Position numbers and translations under genes: made by a program. DNA of 64,000 nucleotides from Channallabes apus (Eukaryota > Chordata > Actinopteri > Siluriformes > Clariidae), in assembly GCA_030522415.1 (NCBI GenBank), contig CM060113.1, forward strand, positions 18,334,651-18,398,650. Reading direction: 5' to 3'. Positions 1 to 10,352 of the stretch are shown here, one piece after another (the stretch's first letter is position 1; each line of letters opens with the position of its first letter). The notes beneath the pieces were generated by a model. That model saw only the letters and a program-made list of their open reading frames with translations, ran no database searches and was not told where the DNA came from.

Positions 1-96
1 ACACTTCGATCAGTGCAGTCAAAACAGGCTTGTATTCCCGCTCTGCTTCACTGGTCCACTGCTTTACAGTCTTTACTACAGGCTTAGCAGATTTAG
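1..96 (-). pseudogene. LINE ORF2 fragment (CR1/L2 group)
   Basis: Read on the minus strand this gives a segment like VKTVKQWTSEAERE and then, after a one-base shift, QACFDCTD. This matches the linker between endonuclease and reverse transcriptase in fish CR1/L2-group LINEs; a related linker (KTIKVW...) is present in the LINE near 19000 of this window. It is cut by the window edge and frameshifted, so it is a dead fragment. The match to the family is from memory of the motif. Confidence 0.5.
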
Positions 97-814
97 GTTG
101 TTGCCTATAGGTTGAAGGAAGATGAGCCAAACAGTGGTTAGAAAGTCCTAAAGCTGCTCCGGGGATGGACCAATATGCAACCTTTATTGTGGTGTAATAG
201 TGGTCCAAAATATCTTTGTCTAACCACTTCAGCAAAAAAGTACCTAAGAATACACAACACATGGAACCTTGAGATGGATGTGCAACAACAGTAGAAGCCG
301 ACATAAAGTTTTACTACTCTTTGAAGGAAAGCACAGACTAATGAAATTGCACACAACAGGTATAGTCAGCACAAACAGCATGAATTCATGGCCCCATCCT
401 GCCTTGTGTCAAAAGTCCAGGGTAAAAGTGGTGTGATGTCATGAATGTTTCCTTGACCCACTTTGGGCCCAATAATATCAATAAATAATGTTTTGAGAGC
501 AAATCAAGTCTCCACCCAGTATTAGTTTAGTGTTCAGCAAGGTGTAAATAGAGAACATTCAAACCTGTTGTCAATCTTCCCAGGATTGGACATCCCAGTA
601 GATTTCCAACTACACAGTCTGATGCTGATAATCTGAGTGATCAATAAACATTTAAACAGTAGTACAAAAAGCATATACATATATGCATATACATAGAGCA
701 TTGTTGAAAAGAGACTAATGGTCTTCCAAACTTTTCCCAGACCAGTATATTTTGATGCAGAAGTCACTCTCCTGGACACTGTGCCATTGAATATTCAGTT
801 ACAAAGCCCCACAC
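97..814. other. Degraded repeat tract, no gene
   Basis: No credible coding exon is seen. Stretches around 130-440 and 530-625 recall decayed Tc1-like transposon sequence (for example a motif like CTTCCCAGGATTGGACATCC near 577-597), but no terminal repeats or transposase motifs can be placed. The remainder is AT-rich and unremarkable. Confidence 0.35.
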
Positions 815-910
815 TTTATAGCTTATAACAGGACTCCGGTACAGTCTCAGTGTTTAAGTCTAGGCTGAAAACATATTTGTTTAGTCAAGCCGTTTGTGAA
901 TAGTTCCATT
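815..910 (+). pseudogene. 3' end of an L2-like LINE ORF
   Basis: The plus strand reads VFKSRLKTYLFSQAV, the usual C-terminal signature of L2/CR1-group LINE ORF2 proteins (compare FKSLLKTHLFSLAY at the end of the L2 fragment near 51660). Only this tail remains; the reverse transcriptase is absent. Confidence 0.5.
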
Positions 911-1146
911 GGGAAAAGAAGCAGATTTGGCGGAGTCACAGGCATAGAGTCTTATTGTAAATTTTCTATGTTTAGATGTTATCTTCAGCAACCGTTCTGA
1001 GTTTACTCAGGTTTGTTGACATAAAGTGGCTGGTTGCCTTACTTCCCAAGAAGAAAATACAGATAAAAAAAAAAAACAAGACAACACATCGATAGTACAC
1101 AAAATAACAGAAAATAAATATGATGGTGCAGATACAGTGTGAAATA

Positions 1147-1512
1147 CAGTGGAACCTTGGATTACGAGCATAATTTGATCTGGAAGCAGGCTCGTATTCC
1201 AAAACACTCATAAACCAAAAAAATCGAATTTTCCCATAAGAAATTATGGAAACTCAATTTATTCATTCCACAGCCCCAAAAAATAAATACATAAAAATAA
1301 TTAACACTGTTTTATTGGAAAAATAAACAAGAAATCTCTCTAATGACACTCGATTGAGCGACACACTAATGGAATCACCGCTGTAAAGTAAAAATAAAAC
1401 AAATTAACCTGCACTTTACTTTTGAAAAGAATCGCGTCAGAGCAGTGTTTCTGTATAGAGCAGGAAGAAAGAGTTTGTGTGTGTCTGTGAAGGCAAAAGT
1501 ACAGTAGGAGGG

Positions 1513-1576
<64 letters not shown>

Positions 1577-1987
1577 CACGGTGTCCAATGACACACGCGC
1601 ACACAGAGAAGGGTTAGTCTTGAGTTGAGAGAGAAAATGGATTTACGCATACAGACACAAAATAAAATATGTTTTACGCACGCACAGGTGGTCACAGTGT
1701 TATAGTAAACAGTACATGCATGCACAGATGTTGATTATACTAGTAAGAGGGTCCAGACCAAGCAGGGAAGACCACAATTCCACAGCACAAGAGACAGAAA
1801 AATCGTTGGCTCATTTGTGATCACGTGACGCTCAGCATCAAAACAAGAATGCGCATGAGTGATACATGATAACCAGTACTTGTAAACCAAGACTTGTTCG
1901 TTTTCCAAGTGAAACATTAATTAAAAATCTTTGCTCATCTTGCGGAACACTCGCAAACTGCATTACTCGCAATCCGAGGTCCCACTG
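1147..1987. mobile_element. Tigger/pogo-like non-autonomous DNA element, copy 1
   Basis: The ends CAGTGGAACCTTGGATTACGAG and (reverse complement) CAGTGGGACCTCGGATTGCGAG are inverted repeats flanked by TA on both sides (1145-1146 and 1988-1989), the target duplication of the Tc1/mariner superfamily. The 841-bp body has no transposase and contains a long (TG)n array. Related copies lie at 4320-4779 and 24061-25640, with a fragment near 21965-22260. Confidence 0.75.
1515..1575. repeat. (TG)n microsatellite
   Basis: About 30 uninterrupted TG units inside Tigger-like copy 1. Open frames running through it (poly-His/Thr on the minus strand) are artefacts of the repeat. Confidence 0.95.
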
Positions 1988-2689
1988 TAGCTTATTTCCT
2001 AATTGGTTTACTAAGTATACTTTTTTTCCACCGTAAGCACCATGAATGAGTTTAAGATCTCTTCACTCAACATACAGTGCATCTGGAAAGTATTCACAGC
2101 GCATCACTTTTTCCACATTTTGTTATGTCACAGCCTTATTCTAAAATGGATTAAATTATTTTTTTTCCTCAGAATTCTACACACAACACTCCATAATGAC
2201 AAAATGAAAAAAGGTTTACTTGAGATTTTTGCTAATTTATTAATTTAAAAAAATTGAGAAAGCACATGTACATAAGTATTCACAGCGTTTGCAAAATTGA
2301 GCTCAGATGCTGTTTCCCCTGATCATCCTTGAGATGCTTCTGCAGCTTACTTGGAGTCCACTTGTGGTTTACTGAATTTATTCAGTTGATTGGACATGAT
2401 TTGGAAAGGCACACACCTGTCTATATAACCCAGATAGCACAGGAACATCGCTGAGACATCTGCTAAAGAGCATATCATCTGGCAAACATCGCATTTGCTT
2501 TTTTATAGTTGTATTTTGATCGTCTGTAGATCGCCTGTTTGAGCTGTTAAATGATAGATCGTCTTTGCATCTATACGACGTATCTTTATTATCCAAAATT
2601 TGCTGGTATGTGGACGGGAAGCTGCAGCATCAGCTGACTTGAATGATTTAAGGGGAAATACGTGAATTCTTTTTTTTTAATTTAGTGGC

Positions 2690-2817
2690 GGAAACGGGCT
2701 TCCACGCTGTCCAGGGTGTACCCTGCCTTGTGCCCAGAGTCTCCTGGGATAGGCTCCATGTCCCTGCGACCCTAATACAGGAAGGATAAAGCGGTATAGA
2801 TGATGAATGAATGAACG
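2690..2817 (+). mobile_element. Short non-LTR retroelement fragment with (GAAT)n tail
   Basis: The sequence CCAGGGTGTACCCTGCCTTGTGCCC...GGATAAAGCGGTATAGATGATGAATGAATGAA is the 3' end of a very common fish retroelement that ends in a GAAT/TCAC-type simple tail. Related copies here are 14884-15238 (with target duplication), 8637-8705 and 40418-40632. Confidence 0.55.
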
Positions 2818-3600
2818 AGCTTCCATAGGTTTATTCAAAAGAACTACATGAAGAAAAAATATCTGATGTTAATTAAGTGTAATTGGGAAAAGACTGGTTT
2901 ATATTTATTAAATTATTGTAATTGTTTCTCTTAACTTACGGCTTCAGCTGAGGAATCCAATGCTTCAGTCTCCGGCAGAATCGGCTGAAAAATTCATCAA
3001 AGATTTCCTTCGCTTGGCCCCCGCGGGGATGTAATTTTTTGTTATTTGTCATGCATGCATTCAAAGGAAAATAATATTGTTCTTTTTGCTGTTTATGTCC
3101 ACCATTTAATAATTTTTTAATTATCAATAATTAAAGCTGCTCACATCACGCGCGTTTTTACTTTTAAAAAAAATGCAGTGTTTAATCAGCAAGTACTGTA
3201 CTATATATGTCGCCTCTCTTTATGATAGAGGAATATTATAACTGAAACAAAGCTTCTCGTGTCGGCTCATATCGGGAACATTTTGATCAAAGGGGAGATT
3301 AGAAGGGGAAAAGTAAAAGTGTGCACAGGCAACATAGCACAATGCATGTGTGTGAATGGCCAAAATGTGGTTGTGAATAAGCCTTTTAGTGAATGTAAAA
3401 TGTTCACGTGAACCGACGTATCTTGCTAACACTACAGTTAAAAGTTTAGCGTTTGGCGAATGCGCTCTTTCACTTTGCCGAGTTTTGATCTAAAGTCAGA
3501 TAAACGTGCACGCCGATATGAGAGATTTATAAGAGATTTCTCTTTCCCAGAAATATAACAAACATGAATTTATACGTGTTAAATGCATGCATGTACACAC
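2818..3600. other. AT-rich interior of the CCCAGATAGC element, no gene
   Basis: No exon, RNA gene or terminal repeat is recognised here. Short open frames on the minus strand lack any family signature. Confidence 0.4.
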
Positions 3601-3603
3601 AAA

Positions 3604-3770
3604 AAAATGCTGGGTTGTTTCTTCTACCCAAACGCTGGGTTGCCGCTCTTGGGTCATTTTTCTGGGTTATTTGCAGAGAGTTGGTTAGTTTTTGTGTAAC
3701 CCAGCTGCTGGGATAAAGTTTGCTTGGCCCCTCCCCCAAAGTTCACCGGTGTATTCAGCGACTGTCAGTC
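3604..3770. repeat. GCTGGGTT/AACCCAGC-rich interspersed repeat, copy 1
   Basis: The tract ATGCTGGGTTGTTTCTTCTACCC ... GTGTAACCCAGCTGCTGGG recurs almost unchanged at 50297-50460, including a shared GCTTGGCCCCTCCCCCAAA/GCTCGGCCCCTCCCCCAAA block. It looks like one end of a non-autonomous element built from repeated AACCCAGC motifs; the class is not established. Confidence 0.6.
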
Positions 3771-4319
3771 AGCTTCATGTCTCTTGATCTCCCACACCTC
3801 TGATGACAGTTCATCCTCATTTAAGGGAAAATGACATTAAATACAAGGTCTGTATACACGTTAACTCACCTAAGTCACATATGACTGAAAAAGTATTACT
3901 ATATGTAACATTTATTACTGTTACCGTGTTAAGGTTACACACAAACTTTCCGGCTGGTCTGGGGTATGATAATTTAGCTGAGAATAGCTGCTAGCCAAAG
4001 AACCCAACCTGTGTATGAAAGAAACGGCTAAGAGGTCTGAGCTTTTTAGCTTTCTCTGTAAAATGTTTTCAGGGTGTACAGGATGGTGAAGTGATGAATG
4101 AACGCTAAACTGTTAACTGTAGTGTTAGCATGACACAGGCATTTAGTTAGGTTGCTAGCATTAGCAACCACATATCTTTCTAAATAGAAATGAAATACTG
4201 AACATAAATGTCTCTGTTGTTTAGCGATGTTTAGTCACGTTATTTTAGTTTAAGCAATTTCTTGTATTTTTAATCACAAAATTAAAAATAATGAGTTGTG
4301 AAGAGAGAGGAACAAAGTA

Positions 4320-4779
4320 CAGTGGAACCTCGGATTACGAGTAAGGTGAGGAGCTGATTCATTTGTTTTTTGTTGTTGTTGTTTTACTTTACAGCAGTGA
4401 TTCTGTTAGTATGCGCTCATGCGAGTATGACTAGCGATGTTCCTTGCTCATTTTAAAACAGTTTTTAAAATGGTCTCTCCATTAATGTGTGTGTGTAATG
4501 TGTGCTGTGTGTGTATGTAATGTGCGCCTGCATGCACAAACGGAAACACTTATCTGTCGGGATAAATTTTTTTTTAAAGGTAAAGTGTAGGTTAATTTGT
4601 TTTATTTTTACTGTATATTTTGTGTTAATTATTTTTATGTTTTTATTTTTTCGGGCTGTAGAACGAATAATTGGGGTTTCCATTATTTCCTATGGGAAAA
4701 GTAAATTTGGTTTACGAGTGTTTTGGAATACACTTCCCGCTTCCGGAACGAATTATGCTCGTAATCCAAGGTTCCACTG
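4320..4779. mobile_element. Tigger/pogo-like non-autonomous element, copy 2
   Basis: CAGTGGAACCTCGGATTACGAG at the left and GCTCGTAATCCAAGGTTCCACTG at the right form inverted ends, flanked by TA at 4318-4319 and 4780-4781. The 460-bp body shares the AAGTAAAATAAAACAAATTAACCTGCACTTTAC-type interior with copy 1, in the opposite orientation. No coding capacity. Confidence 0.8.
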
Positions 4780-5203
4780 TATAAATATTGTTCATTTTCT
4801 AAATTAAGTATCATGAATTTTAATTTGAATAGCTATCTCCATATTTTTTCACAGCAGTTTGTGACTGAAAGTGTCCTGTCTGTATCTGACTTCAAGAGTT
4901 GACCTAGTTGACTTCAAGAGTATCTAATGGTCATATTTAAAAGGCATAACGTACAGTTAAGTACAAAACGTTTCTGTTGGTGTTTAATTTTTTTTCTATG
5001 ATTAATACTTATTTGTGGTGTTTTATGTTTTGTACATCTTTTCCAATTGAGACCTCATTTGTATGTTGCTGTTATCTTGTTTTCTCGTTTTTGTATAAAT
5101 TAATCAAATGTTTACTTACTTAAATGTTTAAATGTATTTTTTAGAAAAATAAACGAATCTGTGTATTATTATTAGTTGAGAGTGTGGTTTATTTATTAAT
5201 TAT
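4780..5203. other. AT-rich tract, no feature seen
   Basis: Between the Tigger-like copy and the hAT element. No exon or repeat recognised. Part of the interior of the CCCAGATAGC insertion. Confidence 0.4.
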
Positions 5204-5371
5204 TAGGGTTGTTCCGATTCCGATACTGGTATCGGAAATGCTGCCGATACCACGAAAAAAGCTGACATCGGAATCGGCGAGTATTTGAGTCCATGTACCG
5301 ATCCGATACCATTTTCCTAAACATAACCTATTTATGCCCGCTAGCTTTGCTAGCTTAGCTTACTTACAGAG

Positions 5372-5882
5372 TGTCACGGCGTGCGCCTGTGATGGGCGTG
5401 CGCCCAAATTGATATCGCTCCTCACTCACTAGTTAGGCGGCCTCCCCCCCCTTTAGGTATGTGAAGTAGCAGGGCCGCAGAATTAGGCAACGGCTCATGA
5501 GCTATCGCCGCTATAAAACACAGCGGGGAGTGTAGCTCGGGGTCTGACTGTTGGGAAGCTGGACTTTGCGACGCGGTGGATTTTATGAGAGACAGTGGCA
5601 CAAGAGCGGGGCGATGTGATGCGCCCCAGAGACTTTAAAAAGGGGCGCCTTTGATCTCCGCGAGAGGAGCGCGTGAACGAGCTGCACGAGCTCCCGCGGC
5701 ACCTTCACTTCCGCGTCGAGCCCGCCTTCGCATCCCTGCCGCCGAAGGGGAAAAGACCGCAGAGAGCCTTTAACCCTTTCCTTACCCGTTTTTCTAAATA
5801 AATGACCCTTTTTCCTGTAAGACCTCACCTCGTGTCCGTGTTTCATGGTGTCGCCCGTGCACTTAGGGTCGAACCCGTTACA
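5372..5882 (+). mobile_element. Solo LTR of a retrotransposon
   Basis: A 511-bp unit starts TGTCACGG and ends CCGTTACA, flanked by CAGAG (5367-5371) and CAGGG (5883-5887), a near-perfect 5-bp duplication. It has TATAAAA at 5512-5518 and AATAAA at 5797-5802, in the order expected for U3-R-U5 on the plus strand. There is no internal region, so it is the product of LTR-LTR recombination. A diverged relative lies in antisense at 41465 onward. Gypsy-type is a guess. Confidence 0.75.
5512..5518 (+). promoter_or_regulatory. TATA box of the solo LTR
   Basis: TATAAAA placed about 140 bp into the LTR and followed by GC-rich sequence; AATAAA follows about 280 bp downstream. Confidence 0.55.
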
Positions 5883-6438
5883 CAGGGCTAGTAGTATTTT
5901 ACTTAAAAAAAGAAATTATATATATATATATACATACACACACACACAGTACAGATACACACCCAGGTATCGGATCGGTACTCGGTATCGGCCGATACCC
6001 TGAGCCCAAGTATCGGAATCGGTATCGGGAGGGAAAAAATGGTATCGGAACATCTCTATTAATTATCATATTTGGTCACTGTAACATGCATTAGGGAGCA
6101 TTATAGCCGTGCCGAGGGTATTTAATTAAATTAATGGGATGGGGGTGTTTTAATAAAACTATCTGACATTTGGCAGATGTATAAACATCTGATTAACATC
6201 GTCTAAAGAGCAGATCAGGGTTGTTTTAATTCATATACTTCTTACAGTAAATACGTAGGCTAAGCGTCGTTCTAACATCGGCATGGACGTCTCGGCGACG
6301 TCTGCCAGATGAGCAAACGCCCCCTGCAAGACATCTGCCAGATGAAAAAGATGACGTTGCATAGACGTCTCCGCGACGTGTGTGTGCTATCTGGGAAGGT
6401 CCCACAGTTGACAGTTCATGTCAGAGCACAAACCAAGC

Positions 6439-6560
6439 ATGAAGTCAAAGGAATTGTCTGTAGACCTCCAAGCCAGGATTGTCTTGAGGCACATATCTGG
6501 GGAAGGTTACAGAAAAATTTCTTCCGCTTTGAGGGTCCCAATAAACACAGTTCAAAAATG
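6439..6560 (+). pseudogene. Tc1-like transposase, N-terminal remnant (family A)
   Basis: From the ATG the frame reads MKSKELSVDLQARIVLRHIS and on to GEGYRK before breaking down near AALRVP-type codons. This is the first helix-turn-helix of a Tc1 transposase. The catalytic domain is deleted and the sequence passes straight into the right inverted repeat. It cannot encode an active enzyme. Confidence 0.7.
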
Positions 6561-6648
6561 ATTTATTTAATCCATTTTAAAATAGGGCTGTCATATAACA
6601 AAATGTGGAAAAAGTTATGCGCTGTCAATACTTTCCGGGTGGACTGTA

Positions 6649-7608
6649 AATGGTGCTAAAGATATGAGGAAAAGGTTATATGTTTATACTTACATGTTTG
6701 AATTATCAAAGTTAAAAAACATAAATGTGAGTTTTACCCAAGAAGTACACAGTGATATTTTAAATGAACCTGAATGGAAAGGGGGGTATTTTAAGCCGTT
6801 CTATTGCACAGGGATCCCATACCCTTCTGCTTTCTGGACCTTTCTGATATATCCTTGTGCACCGCTCCAGGTTGAAGTTCGCATTGCATAGAGCCCTCAT
6901 GCTTCCCGCTCAGGATGGCCATGTTTGGTCTGCTAGGGATGTGTGTATTGAGTGTTTTCTGTATGTAGCTAGATAAACTACTGAAGTAATGAAAGACGCT
7001 AACAATGCTAGCCACCATTTGTTTAATTAATGTTAACTCTTTTCAGTTTTTTCTCTACTAGACTTGCACATTGTTATCAACACCATTTGTTTTTAAAAAA
7101 AAAAACCTGTTTATCTGTAGCTCAAAATGTTGATTACCAAACAAGAGATCCTACTGCCTCTAATTCATGCTTCTTTTTGTCTCTGATTTTTTTCAACACC
7201 ACCTTCACTTTTTTAAGTTTTTGTCTCAATTTTTACCCCATTTACCATCTCTGCACAAGACACTACAAGTAACCATGATTACTCTAAAATGTTACTGCAC
7301 GTTAACTAATGCAATTAACTTGTGATTCACCAGTGAGCAGAGTTGCAAAAAACATTCAAAACATCTCTCATGTATGACATCCACACACAAACACACATAC
7401 AGTATGACACAAAGGCTACACATGACATGAACCATGAATTCAGCCTCCTCTTCCAAGGTGACAGCAGCCATCTCACAAGATCTCAGAGGAGATATTGATT
7501 GGTTCATTTAGCACAGATCCAGGGTCTAATTTCTGTGACATGATGCCAGAGTATATACAAAATAAATAATCAGACTGGTTCCAAATCAGATGTAACTGTT
7601 AAACTATT
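6649..7608. other. Unassigned interval, no gene
   Basis: Nothing with a family signature is seen on either strand. The segment 6785-6990 is less AT-rich, with a 75-codon open frame on the minus strand, but it has no splice signals or recognisable motif. Confidence 0.4.
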
Positions 7609-8171
7609 GCCTCTTTTCCACTGCATAGAACGGCACAACACGGTTCAGTTCAACTCACTTCGGTTCGGCGCAGTTTGGCTCGGTTTGCACTTCCACTGCA
7701 GTGTAGTAACACTTTAGAGTGGGCGGGATTACTCACGCGCGCGGCGCCGCTACTGCCGTGACGTCATCGTAAACGCGCCACAAACAAGCACACAACAATG
7801 GAGCATATCGACGGCATGGTGTTCTTCATTCTCGGCACGTGGATGTTTTTAACAGCGAGACGAAGGAGTTTGTTTCAAAAGAGGCTGACGGTTAATACAA
7901 AAAGGTGCGTGCGATCCTTCTCTGGCTGTTCTAAATATATCGGTTCTGTTGTGTCTCGTGTCGCAAGTTCAGTGACGCAGTAATGACGATTTTCTCTGCT
8001 AATCAGCGTGTTTACACGTCACGTTTTGGTAACGGTTCGGCGCGCTTGGACCCTTGGCCGAGGTGGTACTGAAAAAGGACCAGGTACTATGTACTGGTCC
8101 CAGTGGATAACCCCCCTAAAGTGAGTAGAACTGAGCCGTGTCGTGTCGTACTATGCAGTGGAAAAGCGCCA
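7609..8171. mobile_element. PIF/Harbinger-like deleted element
   Basis: The ends CTTTTCCACTGCATAGAACGGCAC and (reverse complement) CTTTTCCACTGCATAGTACGACAC are near-perfect inverted repeats of the kind found on fish Harbinger elements. Flanking TAT occurs on both sides, a 3-bp candidate duplication. The interior is GC-rich with a 61-codon frame from 7798 that could be the start of a lost Harbinger protein; no DDE domain is present. Confidence 0.7.
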
Positions 8172-8636
8172 TATGACATCAAAAGCTATGATGTGAAATA
8201 ATCAACATTTGGGGACAAAAATATGACAATTATAGTACACCCGGAAACACTGCAACTTCCTAACAAGCTTGAATATGCAGAGAAAAAATATATATCACTG
8301 TGCAATAATGTATACATTATAAATATATACGTAAACTTTAACAAAAAAAGCTTTAAGCAGATGATTTACACCACATTACCTCTCACTGTCAGGAGAGGTG
8401 AAACAGATTGCTATCCATAAGTAAATGTAATTCTATGGACCCGAGAAAATCAACAATGTTCTTTTACAGTTTAAACCATTAAACCATAGACATTGTCTAT
8501 GAATATTCCAGGCAAAGATGGCTGTATTCATTTCAAAACTACTTTTATATAGCATTTTCTGACTTTATTGAATGTTTTGTTCTGGTTTAACATATAGATT
8601 AAAAAGGCTAAAAATAGCAGTATGTTGAGTGGAATT
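8172..8636. other. AT-rich interval, no feature seen
   Basis: No exon or repeat recognised on either strand. Confidence 0.4.
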
Positions 8637-8705
8637 TACTCACTCAGTCACTCACTCACTCACTCACTCATTGTTTGCTTTATCCTGTATTCAGGGTCAC
8701 AAGAG
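8637..8705 (-). mobile_element. Tail fragment of the (TCAC)n-ended fish retroelement
   Basis: CACTCAGTCACTCACTCACTCA followed by TTTATCCTGTATTCAGGGTC matches the 3' tail of the element at 14884-15238 in the same orientation. The body is missing. Confidence 0.55.
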
Positions 8706-8749
8706 TGGAATTTAGTTGTTGTAAAAATCACAGCTAATTATTTTATGAC

Positions 8750-8830
8750 AGGCATTTACTTTTATTTGGCAGACACTCTTATCCATAGCGACCTACAAAA
8801 GTGCTTTTAAGTTTTTGTCGCTGGATAGAC
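8750..8830 (-). mobile_element. SINE/LINE 3'-tail fragment
   Basis: On the minus strand it reads GTCGCTATGGATAAGAGTGTCTGCCAAATA, the tail shared by many fish SINEs (compare GTCGCTCTGGATAAGACCGTCTGCAAAATG at 53013-53042). Confidence 0.6.
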
Positions 8831-8989
8831 TCTTACACTGGCTTTCTAGGTTGATAACTATAAGTATTATTAGTCAACTCTTGGGAAGTTTTTTTTTTTA
8901 ATTGGGCGGTGTTATATACCTAAGAAACAGATAAAAACACTACAAACAGTAAAAAAAATTTTTTTAAATCTTGTTTATAAGTATGAAAA

Positions 8990-8992
<3 letters not shown>

Positions 8993-9058
<66 letters not shown>
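8993..9058. repeat. (TA)n microsatellite
   Basis: About 33 perfect TA units. Confidence 0.95.
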
Positions 9059-9063
<5 letters not shown>

Positions 9064-9210
9064 CCATGCTACAGTATAAATGCAGGGCAACTATACAGTA
9101 CACTGTCCAGCCACAGCACTAACACCACCAGGTGAATTGAATAACATTGATAATCAATTATTTTATTGCAGTAAACCAACGACAGGCTCATGGACATGCA
9201 AGACTCATCT

Positions 9211-9279
9211 ATCATATATCATATCATATCATATAATATCATATAATATCATATCATATCATATCATATCATATCATAT
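9211..9279. repeat. (ATATC)n pentanucleotide array
   Basis: Repeating ATATC/CATAT units with two single-base variants (ATATAATATC). Simple-sequence array, not CRISPR-like. Confidence 0.9.
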
Positions 9280-9665
9280 GCACCCATTCAGTCCAATCGC
9301 ACAGAAAAGTCAGTGTAGCTTAAATTGTAGGAAAAAATCCATACTGCATAAATGTCATACTGTTAAGATTTAAACTCAGGGTTTCTTCTGAGAAAGCAGT
9401 GAGAACCGTTGTACTGCATGACATAGCAATCGATATAACATGCTAGCTCAGTCCTGCCAATTCATTTTAATCGGGTAAGATGAAATAAATTAGAATAGAG
9501 GGGAAAAAGTAGGTGATGGAATGAATAGTTGTGTACTATAGTTCTCATTATACATTATATCTCATTATATCATATACATGTTCTCATTGAAGACACAGGG
9601 GTGATATATCAACAATGTTTATGTGTCAAAAAGGCCCAGGAAAAGTTGCTTGAAATTTCATGTGA
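9280..9665. other. Unassigned AT-rich interval
   Basis: No exon or repeat family recognised. Confidence 0.4.
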
Positions 9666-9667
9666 AA

Positions 9668-9750
9668 TAATAATTCAATTCAATTCAATTTTTATTTGTA
9701 TAGTGCTTTTAACAATTTGTATAGCAGCTTTACACAGTAATATTTAATAA
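9668..9750 (-). mobile_element. LINE 3' tail with (GAATT)n end
   Basis: On the minus strand the sequence ends ...AAAGCTGCTATACAAATTGTTAAAAGCACTATACAAATAAA followed by GAATT repeats, the characteristic terminus of L2/CR1-group fish LINEs. Only the tail is present. Confidence 0.6.
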
Positions 9751-9759
9751 GAATGTAAC

Positions 9760-10350
9760 TGTAAAGATAACAGATGGAAATTATGACACTGAAAATTATG
9801 ACAGATGGAAATTATGACATTTAAGTTAAAATATGAAAATAATTCATATATTTTTTTCTGCTGCTGGCAGGTGTAAACATTTTAGCAATGTTACCTGCTA
9901 CCAATTATATCAAACAATTAAGCATTTTAATAGTGGATAGTGGAGTGTAACTACAATAACCTTTCGAATAATAACCTTGATTGTTTTTTACTTGTTCTAT
10001 AGGTAACTGTGCTTGCCAGACTAGATTAGTTGCTCTAATTAATTAAACCATTAATGTCGTATGACTGATTTGACCAGAAGGCGTACAGTAGGTAACACAT
10101 AGTGTGAAGTCAGTCATACTCTAAGCTCAATGGCCAAGAGAAGATTCTAGCTGATACAAACGCAATTTTTTATGCAATTTCAATACACTAAGCTCAATTT
10201 TTAAATGTTTTTTTTTTATGTTAGCCCAACTTTAAAACCCTATAAAAAATCATTTAAAGCCACATTTTATACTATATTTTATTTCACAGCCAGTAAATCA
10301 CATACTTAACATTATTTATTTTTATGTTTAGTATATAAATCCAGGCTATA
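9760..10350. other. Unassigned AT-rich interval
   Basis: Upstream of the Tc1-like element. No exon, RNA gene or repeat recognised. Confidence 0.4.
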
Positions 10351-10352
10351 TA

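Larger units (their letters stand above)
5204..6058. mobile_element. hAT-type non-autonomous element with exact 8-bp TSD
   Basis: The element begins TAGGGTTGTTCCGATTCCGATA and ends TGGTATCGGAACATCTCTA, with GGTATCGG motifs repeated near both ends. It is flanked by the perfect 8-bp duplication TTAATTAT (5196-5203 and 6059-6066), diagnostic of hAT insertion. It has no transposase and is itself interrupted by a solo LTR. Confidence 0.85.
2429..6395. mobile_element. 3,967-bp insertion with CCCAGATAGC terminal inverted repeats
   Basis: It begins CCCAGATAGCACA and ends GCTATCTGGG. The first about 35 bp are imperfect inverted repeats (left ...CATCGCTGAGACATCTGC, right reverse complement ...CGTCGCGGAGACGTCT). 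Comparison with the family-A copy near 39945 shows the uninterrupted target reads TATATAAGGTCCC, so the insertion duplicated only AA, or nothing certain. The subterminal parts are rich in ACGTC/CATCTGCCAGATG motifs. No transposase was found; the superfamily is not clear. It carries a LINE/SINE tail, a Tigger-like copy and a hAT element. Confidence 0.6.
2075..6646 (+). mobile_element. Tc1-like element (family A), split by a nested insertion
   Basis: Left end CAGTGCATCTGGAAAGTATT at 2075 and the inverted copy ending at 6646 are both flanked by TA. The subterminal regions (CACTTTTTCCACATTTTGTTATG) match as inverted repeats. The element is split by a foreign insertion at 2429-6395 and has lost most of its transposase: only the start of the N-terminal helix-turn-helix remains. 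A second member of the same family is at 39010-40290. Confidence 0.8.

Noticed and set aside
1340..1725. Poly-histidine/threonine frames on the minus strand
   Set aside because: Produced by the (TG)n array inside a non-coding Tigger-like element.
5868..5882. GGGTCGAACCC, box-B-like motif suggesting a tRNA gene
   Set aside because: It is the 3' end of a solo LTR; no acceptor stem, anticodon arm or box A is present.
9205..9280. Regular short repeats resembling an array with spacers
   Set aside because: Simple (ATATC)n microsatellite without spacers; not a CRISPR array.
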